Assembly: GCA_903813345.2 (NCBI GenBank)
Contig: CAIIXF020000005.1
Coordinates: 11,537,375-11,601,374, forward strand
Source of the DNA: Owenia fusiformis
Taxonomy: Eukaryota; Annelida; Polychaeta; Sabellida; Oweniidae
DNA: 64,000 nucleotides
Reading direction: 5' to 3'
In this document: positions 1-12,400 of the stretch, piece by piece
How positions within the stretch are numbered: position 1 is the stretch's first letter
Layout of the letters: every line of letters starts with the position of its first letter
The notes under the pieces: model-generated
Told to the model about the DNA's origin: nothing
The model's database searches: none
The model's input: only the letters and a program-made list of their open reading frames with translations
Made by a program: the position numbers and the translations under genes

Positions 1-490
1 TTGCTACGGATGCAGTCTGCGCCATCTGCATTTCCCACTCACACCATCGACTGTCCATGAATGCGGGTGTCAACACAAACACAGTTCTCATGCTACCTGT
101 GATACACCGAAACATCTCATTCATATCATTTTGACCTGGCAGGAAGTCCCGCTCACTGAATGCACACTGGAGATTATAGGGCGGAGCTTCAAGAATTTTC
201 ACAACAGCCCAGACCCATGCTAGGTTCACAGAGGAATGGCAGAAGAATAAATGATACTCCTTCCCTTCCTCCAATTCATGCTCCAAGATTTCACCAGCCA
301 CGACACCAGCAGCATCAATATTTACAATGACCTCATCCATTATTTCATTTTCTTTATCATATTGTTCCTTCATATTTTCGACAACATGCATCTCTAATCC
401 AGAAGCTCCACCATCTTCACCTATAGGTGTGTTGATCCCTTCGATATCTTCATTATCATGTTCAATTAAATGTCTGTATTCATCACCCAT
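1..490 (-). CDS. TIR-domain protein, N-terminal part (runs off window)
   Basis: Read on the minus strand from the ATG at 488-490, an open frame of 163 codons continues to the window edge. An upstream in-frame stop with no earlier ATG supports this start, although an upstream exon is possible. Residues 1-75 are acidic and unlike any family I recognise. From about residue 79 the sequence is a TIR domain: box 1 is YHLFFCHSS (79-87), the BB loop is SERDFLPGQ (112-120) with the conserved RDxxPG, and the segment ending SRWCEWEM (147-154) matches the alpha-C/strand-D region. TIR domains assemble into innate-immune signalling complexes (MyD88/TLR/SARM type), and some cleave NAD. The catalytic glutamate region WCEWEM is present, but which class this belongs to cannot be told. 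No signal peptide or membrane segment is seen, so it is probably cytosolic. The gene lies antisense to MCMBP and may be nested in an MCMBP intron. Confidence 0.85.
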   Translation of the reverse strand, partial: MGDEYRHLIEHDNEDIEGINTPIGEDGGASGLEMHVVENMKEQYDKENEIMDEVIVNIDAAGVVAGEILEHELEEGKEYHLFFCHSSVNLAWVWAVVKILEAPPYNLQCAFSERDFLPGQNDMNEMFRCITGSMRTVFVLTPAFMDSRWCEWEMQMAQTASVA

Positions 491-1956
491 TGTTGTTGCT
501 GTTGTGTTTAGACTAACTAATCTTTTGCTAGAATATTCTTTGCACTCTTTAAAGGAATTATGTTATACTGAATGTTTTGTCTAAAATATTAGTTTCTTCT
601 AAGAATGAAATCTACAGCAAGTAGCAGAGACAAGGAGGTGCTACTTGATGCATTTGCTTCATGTGAGCTCATTTTTTCTTGTAATCATCACTAAACAGTT
701 CTCGGAAGTTCCAAAAATAGATATCACATCTTCTCTGAAGCATTGGAAGTTGTATGCCAATTTTTATAATAAACATAGCAGGAGATTGAATGACTCACTG
801 TCTATGAAAGTTGAGATTCCCGCTTATGAATCACACCTCGACTATGAATGATCTGCAATGTGGAATTAATAGCACATTGCATTACACTATAAATACACAA
901 GGACAATGCTTGATTTTATTGCTTTTCCTGATACTTGCATCTGGATGATTCCAGGTTAGTGCATATTGGGAAATGTAAAGGCATTGACGGGATGCTTGCA
1001 AGGACAGGGCAATTTGCCAGTCATGAAATGTCACTCTAACCTTGGCACTCAATTTAGCTTAATGTTAACTGAAACAATATTAACCGAACTACAGTCTAAC
1101 AAAAATGTGCATGGTTTAGAAATCCAGAAAGGTTGAGAATGGTTTAAGAAATAAGTGTCTGTAACAAATGGCAGCTGGTTATATTTTGCATGTTAATACC
1201 TTGTTTTTGAAATGTTGCAGCTGTTAAACATTGAATAAATAACTACAAGTAGGCCTATATTAGATCATTTTTGGAGGGGCCGTATATGCTTTAAGTATTG
1301 CATTGTATTTATACATCCTTAATTTAATTGTAATATCATGGTTAGAATCAATTGCTCTAGTCATTACATGTGCATCTCTTTAAAGGCTCATGGAACGTTA
1401 TAAGCACTTTGTATCACACCTCCTTGACAGTATGGGTTTTACGATTTTTTTATCACATGACAAGTGACTTGTGTTTTCACACTCGCCAATGAAAATTTAC
1501 ACTCACCACAGTGTTGTCACTGATGATAAATTATAAGTATACTCACAGTTTTCTTGTGAATAAAAATCTTTAAAAAGAAAGTATTATGTTTTTCAAAGTA
1601 CTAAAAATTGACTTTGTTCTATAATATTCCACAATGGCGAATTTCATATTTTTCATGTTAAACAATGTGGCAAGGCACTTCAATTTTACACTAGACTCTA
1701 AATATTTTCATCCACTTGGGGCTACTGTCAAGTGGATATGACCCACACTGCTTGACTTTGACTCATTAGGTCCTCAGTTCCAACCTCGCTGACCTCATTC
1801 CTTTCACCTGAACCAGCTGTGTGGGTTGCGATCTGGAAACTCGATGTGCAAGTGGATAAATGAGTTCGGGTGGGAGGAACTGGTGGTTCGCTACTAAAGA
1901 ACCAATAAAAATATCTGCAAACCTTGCATTTAACAGAATAATTTTGCTACTTTCAG
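491..1956. other. non-coding stretch between TIR gene and first visible MCMBP exon
   Basis: No exon was found on either strand. It holds one partial copy of a dispersed repeat (1158-1203) and otherwise AT-rich unique-looking sequence. The expected N-terminal MCMBP exons are not here. Confidence 0.6.
1158..1203 (+). repeat. dispersed sense-biased repeat, partial copy A
   Basis: It carries the family 3' part: CTGTAACAAATGGCAG, then TTTTGCATGTTAAT and a CCTTGT end. It has the same orientation as MCMBP, about 750 bp upstream of the exon at 1957. Confidence 0.55.
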
Positions 1957-4900
1957 ATATGCACGCCGAGATGTTGCAGCTCTTGGGAAATTCAGTGTAA
2001 ACATATGTGGTTGTCCTAGAGCCTCTAAGTTCCCAGACATGTACACCACCCTTCTAGAACAGCTTTCAACTAAGGTATGTTGGCTTGTGAACCAAGATCC
2101 TTTAGACTCTCGGCAGTAATTATCCCATCGAACGAAGTTCGGAGGGATATAGGGAACGCCTCCGTCCGTCCGTCCAGGCAATAACTCAAATACCGTTGGC
2201 CCCGATTTTGTTCATATTTTATACACATATACCCTATGGGGGTAGAAGTTCTGCTCGAAAGCCGATTTTCAAAATAGCCGCTCATTTCAAAATGGCCAAA
2301 TTTACAGTAATTTAGGTGCAATATGTAAAACTGTAATAGTAATATGTTTTAGATGTAAAAAAATTATATAGGACATTAATAAAGCTAGAAATGTAGATAT
2401 TAAAGAAGCATATGGCAGCCATTTTGAAAAATGGCGGCCTTTACTTGTTATTTTACGATTTTTGCTGTAACTCGAAAAGTAGTGGAGCGATTTTGTTCAT
2501 ATTTGGTATGTGAATACTATAAACATTGCACACTGTCTAAAGACACTTTTGGTAGAAGGCGGCCATTTTAAAAAATGGCCCCCATTTAAACGTATTTTAC
2601 TATAACTCAAAAAGTAGTGGAGCGATTTTGTTCATATTTGGTATGTGAATACTGTAAGCTAGTGGTGCAACTCGCAAGAAAAATGCTACTCGAGTAGAAA
2701 GTGTGAAAATGCCACTGTAATCGAGTACCACTCGCAAAAATGAGGGAAAAATTAAAAAAAATTAAAAACTCACCTAGTCGACTGTTTAAAGACCAAATAG
2801 ATACAATTTCTTCGTTTCTTCTATATGTTATTGATGTTATATATAGTTTGTATCAATTTAGTGAGAATAAATGTAGTTATTCATGCCATAATTGTGTTTG
2901 TTTGTTTGTTTTTAAATATTTTCATTTTGTTTCCGGAATCGATACTTTGTTTCGTTCAGTGCATCCAAAAATGATCATTCCCGGGGTATGAGATCGTTGT
3001 TTGGGAATTCAATGAATACTCAAGTTTGAAAAAACGTACTCGAGTAACTATCTTGGACAGGTTCAACGAGTGAGTGGCGAGTACTGGTATTCGAGTTGCA
3101 CCACTACTGTAAGCATGGCACACTGTCTAATGACACTTTTGGTATAAGGCGGCCATTTTTCAAAATGGCCGGCATTTTAACGTATTTTACTATAACTCGA
3201 AAAGTAGTGGAACGATTTTGTTTATATTTGGTATGAAAATACTATAAGCACGGCACACTGTCTATTGTCTAATGGCACTTTTGGTAGAAGGTGGCCATTT
3301 TGAAAAATGGCCGCCATTTTAACATATTTTTTACTATAACTTGAAAAGTAGTGGAGAGATTTTGTTCATATTTGGTATGTGTATACTATATTATAAGCAT
3401 GGCACATGGTCTAATGGCACTTTTGGAAGAAGGCGGCCATTTTGAAAAATGGCTGCCATTTTTGCAATATACTTTGTTTGTAAAAATGCCATCCATGGCT
3501 GTTCGATGGGATTCGCTACGCTTTGGCGTTGCCGTTGTTCTGGTTTTTCATGTTTCTGTAAACTATTGTATTATCATAATTCTGTATTAGGAAATCCAAA
3601 ATGGTATCCTGATGTTGGGATTTGGAATAATTTCAAAGTATGGGCATTTTTTACTCAAATCAAGGTTCTTTAAAGTAGATCACAATTGCAGTTTTTATTT
3701 GCATACTTACTGTATGGTATTTGCTCTATTTCAAAGTGTTATATTGTTGTTTGTTCTGACTGGCATGTGTGCTTTTCTGTCTGGATGAATGGGCAGGCGG
3801 GTTCCACATAAATCTTGTCATCAAAACAAAAAAGAATTGCTTAACTTTCCTTTTTGCAAGAGCTGACTAATGCCAGGATCTGATTAGCTTTTGGGAATGC
3901 TGGGTAAATTACTTGGTGGGCATTTTAGATTCTTCAATAGCAAAAGAGCTATATTTAAGACTGTGTCTTGGTCTAATTTGTGCATTAGAAAATCCAAAAA
4001 GTTGTTTTCTCATTACAGATGTTCTGTTTAACAGATGTTCTGTTTCCTCATTATAGATGTTTTGGTTAACAGATGTTCTGTTTCCTCATTATAGATGTTT
4101 TGTTTTCCTATTACAGATGTTCTGTTTTCTCATTATAGATGTTCTGTTTTCCCATTACAGATGTTCTGTTTTCCCATTACAGATGTTCTGTTTTCTAATT
4201 ACAGATGTTCTGTTTAACAGATGTTCTGTTTCCTCATTATAGATGTTTTGTTTTCCTATTTCAGATGCTCTGTTTTCCCATTACAGATGTTCTGTTTTCT
4301 CATTACAGATGTTTTGTTTCCCCATTACAGATGTTCTGTTTTCTCATTACAGATGTTCTGTTTTCTCATTATAGATGTTCTGTTTTCCCATTACAGATGT
4401 TCTGTTTTCCCATTACAGATGTTCTGTTTAACAGATGTTCTGTTTCCTCATTATAGATGTTTTGTTTTCCTATTTCAGATGCTCTGTTTTCCTATTACAG
4501 ATGTTCTGTTTTCTCATTACAGATGTTTTGTTTCCCCATTACAGATGTTCTGTTTAACAGATGTTCTGTTTCCTCATTATAGATGTTTTGTTTTCCTATT
4601 TCAGATGCTCTGTTTTCCCATTACAGATGTTCTGTTTCCCCATTACAGATGTTCTGTTTTCTCATTACAGATGCTCTGTTTTCCCATTACTGATGTTCTG
4701 TTTCCCCATTACAAATGTTCTGTTTTCTCATTATAGATGCTCTGTTTTCCCATTACAGATGTTCTGTTTCCCCATTACAGATGTTCTGTTTCCTCATTAT
4801 AGATGTTTTGTTTTCCTATTACAGATGTTCTGTTTTCTCATTATAGATGTTCTGTTTTCCCATTACAGATGTTCTGTTTTCTCATTACAGATGTTCTGTT

Positions 4901-7780
4901 TCCTCATTATAGATGTTTTGTTTTCCTATTTCAGATGCTCTGTTTTCCCATTACAGATGTTCTGTTTTCTCATTACAGATGTTTTGTTTCCCCATTACAG
5001 ATGTTCTGTTTTCTTATTACAGATGTTCTGTTTTCTCATTATAGATGTTCTGTTTTCCCATTACAGATGTTGTTTTCCCATTACAGATGTTCTGTTTAAC
5101 AGATGTTCTGTTTCCTCATTATAGATGTTTTGTTTTCCTATTTCAGATGCTCTGTTTTCCTATTACAGATGTTCTGTTTTTCTCATTACAAATGTTTTGT
5201 TTCCCCATTACAGATGTTCTGTTTAACAGATGTTCTGTTTCCTCATTATAGATGTTTTGTTTTCCTATTTCAGATGCTCTGTTTTCCCATTACAGATGTT
5301 CTGTTTCCCCATTACAGATGTTCTGTTTTCTCATTACAGATGCTCTGTTTTCCCATTACAGATGTTCTGTTTCCCCATTACAGATGTTCTGTTTTCTCAT
5401 TATAGATGCTCTGTTTTCCCATTACAGATGTTCTGTTTCCCCATTACAGATGTTCTGTTTTCTCATTACAGATGTTCTGTTTCCCCATTACAGATGTTCT
5501 GTTTTCTCATTACAGATGTTTTGTTTTCTCATTACAGATGTTTTGTTTACTCATTACAGATGTTCTGTTTTCCTATGAAGATTGACAGTATGAACAACAT
5601 GAAGTTCTCACCTAAGAAAGACTACACGGCTAACAGGCTTATCAGTGGCATCTTGCAGCTGGCAGAGCAGACACTGCTTGTTATAGACGAAACAGTACTG
5701 GAGTCTGGGCAGCTTAATGCTAATGGTGGGTGCTAGACTGAGTTGATATAGGCTATTTTGTGCCATTGTAAAATTTTCCATTGTATCCATTAATTTATCA
5801 ATAGCCTAGATAACAAGAATATATATTGATACTTTTAAAAAAACATTCCTTGGAAAATACTCAATTTCAATTGAAATCCTTTTTTGGCAGAACATGAAAT
5901 ATGATAATTTGTTTGTAGGGATTGGGAATCTTGCTGCATTGGGAAATGTAGTGAACTGGCAGAAGGTTGAATATGACTTCAACTTCCATAAACAAGACTT
6001 CCCATGTAACATTGCGTGTCTTATTCTCTCTGAGGGGAAATCAATGATAAATGTAAGTATACTACCCGCCTCCAGAGCCCCCCCCCCCCCCTTCTCACAG
6101 GGTGCTCAAAATGGTGACCATTTTTATTGCAGAAAAATCAGGTTTTAAAGGTGCAACAAGTAGTGCAGAGGGGCCATTCAACGATTATGGACCAGTGTCA
6201 AAATATATTTAAGTTATATTTCATCAAGACTAACATCTATTTTTATTTTCTACAAAGAAACCCCCTAGATAATCATTATTTCAGCTTATATTCCTCTTGA
6301 AACATGGTGGATCATAAAAATATAAGTTTTCCAAGACAGGTGTCATACAGTCACAATATATACAATTTCAATTAATTACAAAATGACAACACCCAATAAC
6401 TTTCATGCTGGGTAGATACTGCTGTCTTGCTGCATGTAGAATGGTGTGGAATCATGGGTTATTCAGTCATCTCGTTCTTTCAAGACAAAAGTTTATGAAT
6501 CTATATACATGTATATGAATAATGTATATATACATGTACTTGTAATTGAACTTCATTTTTTGCAGTCTGACTTCCTAATGCCCATGTCTCTACAATGGAA
6601 TGAAGAAAGCCTACCTGAGAAATTTTCAGCAATTGAGAGTTTCTTAACCCCTGCATTGTTAACTAAATTGAGAACATATCTAACGGCAGTGCAGTTCATT
6701 GAATATACATTGACTGATGATGTTCAAAAGGTAATACAGTTAAACCTAAATAGATGAATACATTAACATACAACAAAGAGAGTTTAGTTTCAACCATTCA
6801 GTTTACATACAGGGGTTGGCCCAAGGTTAATGTGAGCAGTTTGTCAAAATGACATCATGGACCGGTTGCCATGTTATTTTCCTATGCCTACTCAAAAAAT
6901 CAACTTGTTCGTATCAAAAGTGACCTGGCAAATGCCCAGTGGACCAGTCTTTAGTTCAAGCCCTGTTTACATATAAATTATTGTCTGTATTCAGTCAGTA
7001 TGTTATTTGTTTATTTTATGGTCTCTACAATCAGTTTGAAATGCATTTCTTAACTGTTCTTTTGAAAGTTTAGAAATATGAATACCTCAGACCGTAACAT
7101 TTTTATTTATTTTTTAAATGGGTCTCATATTAAAAAGATTCTGGCTATACTCCACTTGTTAACTACATTAGTGAAATATCATTAACTCAAATAATTTCAG
7201 ACAATAGAGGAAGATTTTGTTGAGCTCCGAAAAGCAGATGCTGCCACCTTTACAGTGGATGACTTTCACCGTCTCCTGACATTGGCAAGGTGAGTTGAAG
7301 GAACATACATTCACTTTATTCATGTTATGAAACACATGATTTAACCAGTTATCATACATAGGGACATATCTATGGAGTGCAGAAATAAAGAAAACACAAA
7401 ATCGCTTAAAATATTAAAGGTCTTTAAGTACCTTCTATAAAATTATTATTTTGAATGGCTAAAACAATCTGAGAAGCAATAAGGTGTTTACTAACTTATT
7501 TCGTTTATATTGAAATGACCTCAAATAGGGTTTTCGCAAAAAAAAGTGTTCCAGAATTTATATAAGGAAAGACCTCTTAGCACAAGATTTCAATCTTTGT
7601 TTTTATTAACTATTGAATTTTTATGGAGAAATAACAGCAGCAATTTTTATTTGCAGGTACTTGTCCCTAAGTCAAGGCCAAGCAACACTCACCATCGAGA
7701 CCTGGGAGCATGCGAAGCTTCTAGAACAAGAGCGCAAGAAGCGAGTTGCAAGCCTACCCAGGACAAGTGTCATATCATGA
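1957..7780 (+). CDS. MCMBP: MCM complex-binding protein, C-terminal exons (5' exons not in window)
   Basis: Six exons: 1957-2074, 5560-5725, 5919-6052, 6566-6730, 7201-7289 and 7657-7780 (TGA). All junctions are GT-AG with consistent phases. The product matches the C-terminal third of MCMBP: YARRDVAALGKF in the first visible exon, KKDYTANRL in the second, then NVVNWQKVEYDFNFH, FPCNIACLILSEGKS and, at the end, YLSLSQGQATLT. MCMBP binds MCM3-7 in the nucleus, supports assembly of nascent MCM hexamers and helps unload them late in S phase. About 280 residues are visible; vertebrate MCMBP has about 640. The N-terminal exons should lie upstream, but a minus-strand TIR gene occupies 1-490, so either that gene is nested or this locus is rearranged. 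The intron 2075-5559 holds a transposon cluster and a large array built from its own 3' splice site. Confidence 0.93.
2100..3475. repeat. tandem intronic repeat with GGCCGCCATTTT motif, split by a hAT element
   Basis: The left end carries GAACGAAGTTCGG and a run of TCCG repeats. It is followed by four diverged units of about 134-144 bp, each with a GTAGTGG-AGCGATTTTG core and a palindromic AAAATGGC/GCCATTTT segment. The internal CTGTAAGC was the target of the hAT insertion at 2660-3106. The head motif is a type I associate with molluscan repeats. Confidence 0.7.
2660..3106 (+). mobile_element. hAT-type MITE, copy 1
   Basis: It has perfect terminal inverted repeats, TAGTGGTGCAACTCG and its complement, flanked by the 8-bp duplication CTGTAAGC at 2652-2659 and 3107-3114. 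It is 447 bp long and non-coding. A near-identical copy in the opposite orientation lies at 25559-26000. The 8-bp duplication and end sequence are typical of hAT elements; no transposase is encoded, so it must have moved in trans. Confidence 0.9.
4003..5575 (+). repeat. 22-bp minisatellite made of MCMBP 3' splice sites
   Basis: About 70 head-to-tail units run up to the MCMBP exon at 5560. Each unit holds a pyrimidine stretch, TTACAG (or TTATAG/TTTCAG), then ATGTTCTG. Shorter 16-bp variants end in TTTAACAG. The last unit is the real junction: ...ATTACAG followed by exon bases ATGTTCTGTTTTCCTATG. Including those bases makes the protein here the same length as human MCMBP as I recall it, so the unit is intron end plus exon start. 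Three units (66 bp) restore frame, and the MCMBP frame stays open leftwards from 5560 to 5230, exactly 15 units. Confidence 0.92.
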
Positions 7781-8875
7781 TTTGCTTGGACATTGACATT
7801 GAGGGAGAAACATATTATCAAGTAAAAGTGTCATGACATATGAACTCCTCATTACACTGCAAGTGATGTATCATAATTTGTATTATATTGTTGAAAACAG
7901 TATGCAGTTGTGCAGTATTGATACTGATGTAATGCATATGACATTGCCTAACACCTAAAGTACACATGAAACTTTCAGAATTGAGGTATTTGAATAAATG
8001 AACAAAAATTATAATAATATTAGTATGTAAATATATATTTTATTTTATAAAATAAATGAATTTTTCGTTGTTTTTTGTGATAAGCCATTGTATGATCACA
8101 AAGTTGAAGATAGGATTGATTTTATTACAAAGAATAAGAAATGCACAAAATGATATCTCAAACAAAATACAATGAAAGGGAACCCGGAGCAGGTTCTGTT
8201 CACGGTGGTTCTCAGATTGAACAGCCAGGCCTCCATCAATGAGTTGCATCCTTCAGTCAGTTTTACAGGAAATCCCTCAGATGCGTACCTGGACCTATTG
8301 TTTCAATTTTCATGCTTTTTATTGCACGTTAAAAGTGCTATATGGTCATTGTCTTATTTCTATAAACAATGAAATATCTCTTGTCTAAACACCTCAAATT
8401 GAAGTTAAGCTTGCTTTTCATGAAGATTTTTCTGCGTGTACTATTGAGTGAATTTCAATGTAGCATGGGATTGCTCAATATACTAAAGCAGGAAGATTTG
8501 TGGAGTCCCCAAGATCTGGATAGCAAAACTCTTGTATATCCACAATGAAGTATGCAGTCCTGGGGTTCCTTTTGCCATTTTTTGTTTGAAATACCATTTT
8601 ATAGGGGTGCACAGTAAATGGGTACAATTTCACTGGTTCTTTGAGAAGGAAATGTTTTTATGCTCAACTTTTATGTCCTGTTTATATATTCTTTGTATAA
8701 ATAAACATAGTTTGATTTCACATTGTATAAGTATATGAGGCCTTTCTGAATATCCAAACTTTTGTTAGGCCTATTTATAGTACTAGACTTCTGATACTGG
8801 CACACTATGTTGTGTCTCATACACTTTAATGCTTGTATTAGGAGGCCACTGATAAGACAATAGACCAAAGCTCCA
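7781..8875. other. MCMBP 3' UTR and convergent intergenic region
   Basis: It contains the MCMBP polyadenylation signal near 7993. No further exons, RNAs or clear transposon ends were found in the remainder. Confidence 0.5.
7993..7998 (+). terminator. MCMBP polyadenylation signal AATAAA
   Basis: AATAAA lies about 213 nt after the MCMBP stop codon, in an AT-rich context. A second AATAAA-like hexamer follows near 8050. Confidence 0.6.
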
Positions 8876-8881
8876 TTTATT
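8876..8881 (-). terminator. polyadenylation signal of the lectin gene
   Basis: AATAAA on the minus strand lies just beyond the 39-bp array. The whole array would therefore lie in the 3' UTR of the lectin transcript. Confidence 0.55.
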
Positions 8882-8892
8882 TACAGGCCATT

Positions 8893-9495
8893 AATATGTA
8901 CACTACAGTTATTTATGCCAATGGTAGTTCACATATCCACAATACAATTATTTATGCCAATGGTAGTTCACATATGTACCCTACAGTTATTTATGCCAAT
9001 GGTAGTTCACATATGTATCATACAGTTATTTATACTCATGGTAGTTCACATATGTATCATACAGTTATTTATGCCAATGGTAGTTCACATATGTACCATA
9101 CAGTTATTTATGCCAATGGTAGTTCACATATGTATGATACAGTTATTTATACTAATGGTAGTTCACATATGTATCATACAGTTATTTATGCCAATGGTAG
9201 TTCACATATGTATCATACAGTTATTTATGCCAATGGTAGTTCACATATGTACCATACAATTATCTATGCCAATGGTAGTTCACATATGTACCATACAGTT
9301 ATTTATGCCAATGGTAGTTCACATATGTACCGTACAGTTATTTATGCCAATGGTAGTTCACATATGTACCCTACAGTTATTTATGCCAATGGTAGTTCAC
9401 AAATGTACCATACACTTATTTGTGCCAATGGTAGTTCACATTGTACCATACAGTTATTTATGCCAATGGTAGTTCACAAATGTACCCTACAAGTG
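8893..9495 (-). repeat. 39-bp minisatellite made from the lectin gene's final codons and stop
   Basis: About 15 units of 39 bp. Read on the minus strand each unit contains GGTACATATGTGAACT, ACCATTGGCATAA, then ATAACTGTAT. The right-most unit is the true end of the lectin coding sequence (GYICELPLA then TAA at 9458-9460). The remaining copies fill the 3' UTR. Because 39 is divisible by 3, the array is also open on the plus strand, giving a meaningless 13-residue repeat. Confidence 0.9.
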
Positions 9496-12400
9496 ACGGA
9501 TCACCATTAACATTGCCAGAGACCTCTACTGAGAGAACAGGTGCCAAGATGCTATAATCAGGAGAATTTGCAGTCCCTGTATCTGTAATGTAAAATGAAC
9601 ATTATGAAACAACTTGTAATGCAAATTCTAATGAATCAATGAGTAGTTGAAGCTTTATTCATTAAAAGACTAGAAATGATGTCTATTTCGTAGACATGTA
9701 TTGAAGAAAGTTCAGCATTGAAAGATCAGTATGCAAAATATGAAGTTGATGCTATATATTAGAATTCAGTATGTACCTTAAGCCTCTCTCACATTTGATC
9801 AACGGCGACCGTAGCTTTCCAAAATCAAGAAAATCATGCATAATAAACATAGGGATAAACCTGCTGGTTTTCTACATCAATTTTGTGGAACTACGTCATC
9901 CGTAGATTAGCTTTAGTCACAAACATTTGCGCTGAGAAGCTTAGGCTATATGTAGTATTAAAGGGGCTCAGCCTTTATTTAACCCATAACTCGTACTCTC
10001 AATATACTTTGATCTAATCCTTCCATTTGTAAATATTTCAGTTTGAAATAATGAAATAACAAATGAATTAATTGACTTTTAGGTTTAAGGGGTGTATGTA
10101 CGGGTGTATGTACCTCTCATTTATGTAACTTACTAGCTGGTAGATTAGCAGAAGCATCCAGTCCATCTGTGCCACACCACTCACCATCTGTTAATTCGTC
10201 AGTTGGTCCAAGCCATAACCTGTCTAGTGTAGGGTCCATACCATTCGCCTGCATACAGGCATAACATTATGTTCAGTACTTGCCAAAATTTTAGAAAACC
10301 CTAAACCTCCATTATAAATTTTCAGTGTACTTTATTCCAAGACAAAATAAATTGAAACAGATTTGAAATGTCAATTTTATTATACCTACAAATATTGTAT
10401 AAAAATGTATTAATTTTGAAATAGTTTAATGTACATCCATTCATGCATATTAGGGAGTTTAAGCTTGCAATGTTCTTCACAACCTAAACGTGAACGGAAA
10501 ACGTTTAAGCGATTGCATTTGTATGGGCAATTGGTCATGCGTGTAGGTTGGCGTTTCGATTTTATATGCAAGCTTAAACTCCCTATTATCTCCTAAAGAC
10601 GGAAGCTCATTTTGTGTAGCTTCTAGAAATCCTTAAAATCTCAACAAAGTAATTTGTAAAACCATTGTCAAATAAATTTATTTCCCAGTGGTTGGCTGTT
10701 AATATACCTGCATAGATTGTACAAAGAACAACCCATCAATTGCAAGATTCATAATGTTTGCTAATCTTCCAAGGGGTCCCCCACCTCTCGCAGGGTCACT
10801 ATCCAAGCAGAACCAAGCGGCCTCTTCACGTCTCTTGTAATAAGCGTTGGCATTGATCGGGTACCTGAATGCCTTGAGGCATCTGCTTGTAGTCCCCACT
10901 GTCTCCTCGAGCCACCCATCAGGACAGGAGGCAACGGTCTCAGTGGGGAGACCATCATCTGAAGCACAAGAGAAATATTTTAAATGAGAAAATATTCCAA
11001 AGGGCCAAAAGAATTCAAATGAAATAAATGTTGCAGAACAATGACGGAATGAGAGAATATGTTTGCACAGTGACCCGCCAGAGATAAAATAAAAAGGTGT
11101 TTCGCAAGGATCTATTTTGGATGCCTTATTTATTAAATATTCTGGGATAATTTTTCTATCAAATCAACAATAGTTTAACCTATAACATATGCTAAACTCA
11201 TCTTTTTCCACGATTGACTCCGTATGATGTCATCGAACGATTTTCTTGTTTTATAGAAATGAAAACATATCAGACATTTTCACATACCGCATGTTAACTT
11301 CCTGTATGTCGTATATCCTACTGCATCGCCCGAGTCATCGTATGGGTAAGTAGTGAAATCTAATGGTCCAGTATGCGTGAAACATTCGCCAGTGTCACTG
11401 AGAGTTGAAGCAACACAAGCAGGGTCAGCGTCACACACTGCCGCACATTGTGCAGCCGTCCCGGTACCCTGGCTCGTCCCACCGATTATACGATGGTTTA
11501 CCAATGTCTCGCCAGTTGTTGGACACGTGTCTAAGAGAAAAAGGCGACGAATATTTTGATGAGAGATATATTTTTACGAGTAAAACAAGCTCTTGATTGT
11601 GATACCTGAACAGAAACAGGCATGCTTTAGCATTTCAGATAACGCATTATACCGTTTTGATTGATCACATAGAAATAATACATGCCTAGCCTATGTGTGA
11701 AAAAATACGTGTATGCCTATGCAAAAATGCATGTGCAATGCAAAACTTAACTCATACTTTCTACTATTTGCCAGTGGTTATTTCTGCAAATCTGAACTTA
11801 CTGCATGTTTTCCTGAACTGTGTGCAGCATGCATCAAGGCCTTCAACAATATCGTTTGGATTAATTGGCCGTTCGTGTATCCAACACTCGTTGTAGTCTC
11901 TGTTCCAATCTGCCCCATAACAGAGCTGTGAAATTCAATAGCAATGAAAGAAATACACAGATTGGTAGCCATCTTGAAACACTAGTGAGTGGCCTACTAA
12001 AAGGTGTAATGAAATAGAGTTCTCCAATTTTGGAATAACGTTTTCAAAATGTCGAGATATTTTAGTAATTATTTTCAAAAACGTTCCAATTCCACAATTT
12101 TACACTTCTGTCTTTGACATTATTAATGATATCTCTCGATCGTTTTCATAGACATCGTCAATATTTCATTCTACCATCGAATCATACCAACGAATCTTAT
12201 AATGAATTGATTTAGTCGTTGCGTTTAATTTGATTTACCGAAAGAACATACCTCGACGAAAAATATGTTTTCTCGGAAGTATTCAAAAAAATCCTTGTTA
12301 CCGTTGAACACTGTCTACATGTACACAAGAAATCACAGTGAACGATTTCATCGTGACTAAAAAGAAATGGCATATAAAACAAGGAAAGTACAAAAACAGT

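Noticed and set aside
4057-5578. Long overlapping open frames with FCFPITDVLF-type repeats
   Set aside because: They are the three frames of the 22-bp array. Only their possible in-frame extension into the MCMBP exon is meaningful.
8896-9510. 204-residue plus-strand frame with 13-residue repeats
   Set aside because: It arises because the array unit (39 bp) is divisible by 3; the real coding sense is minus and ends in the first unit.
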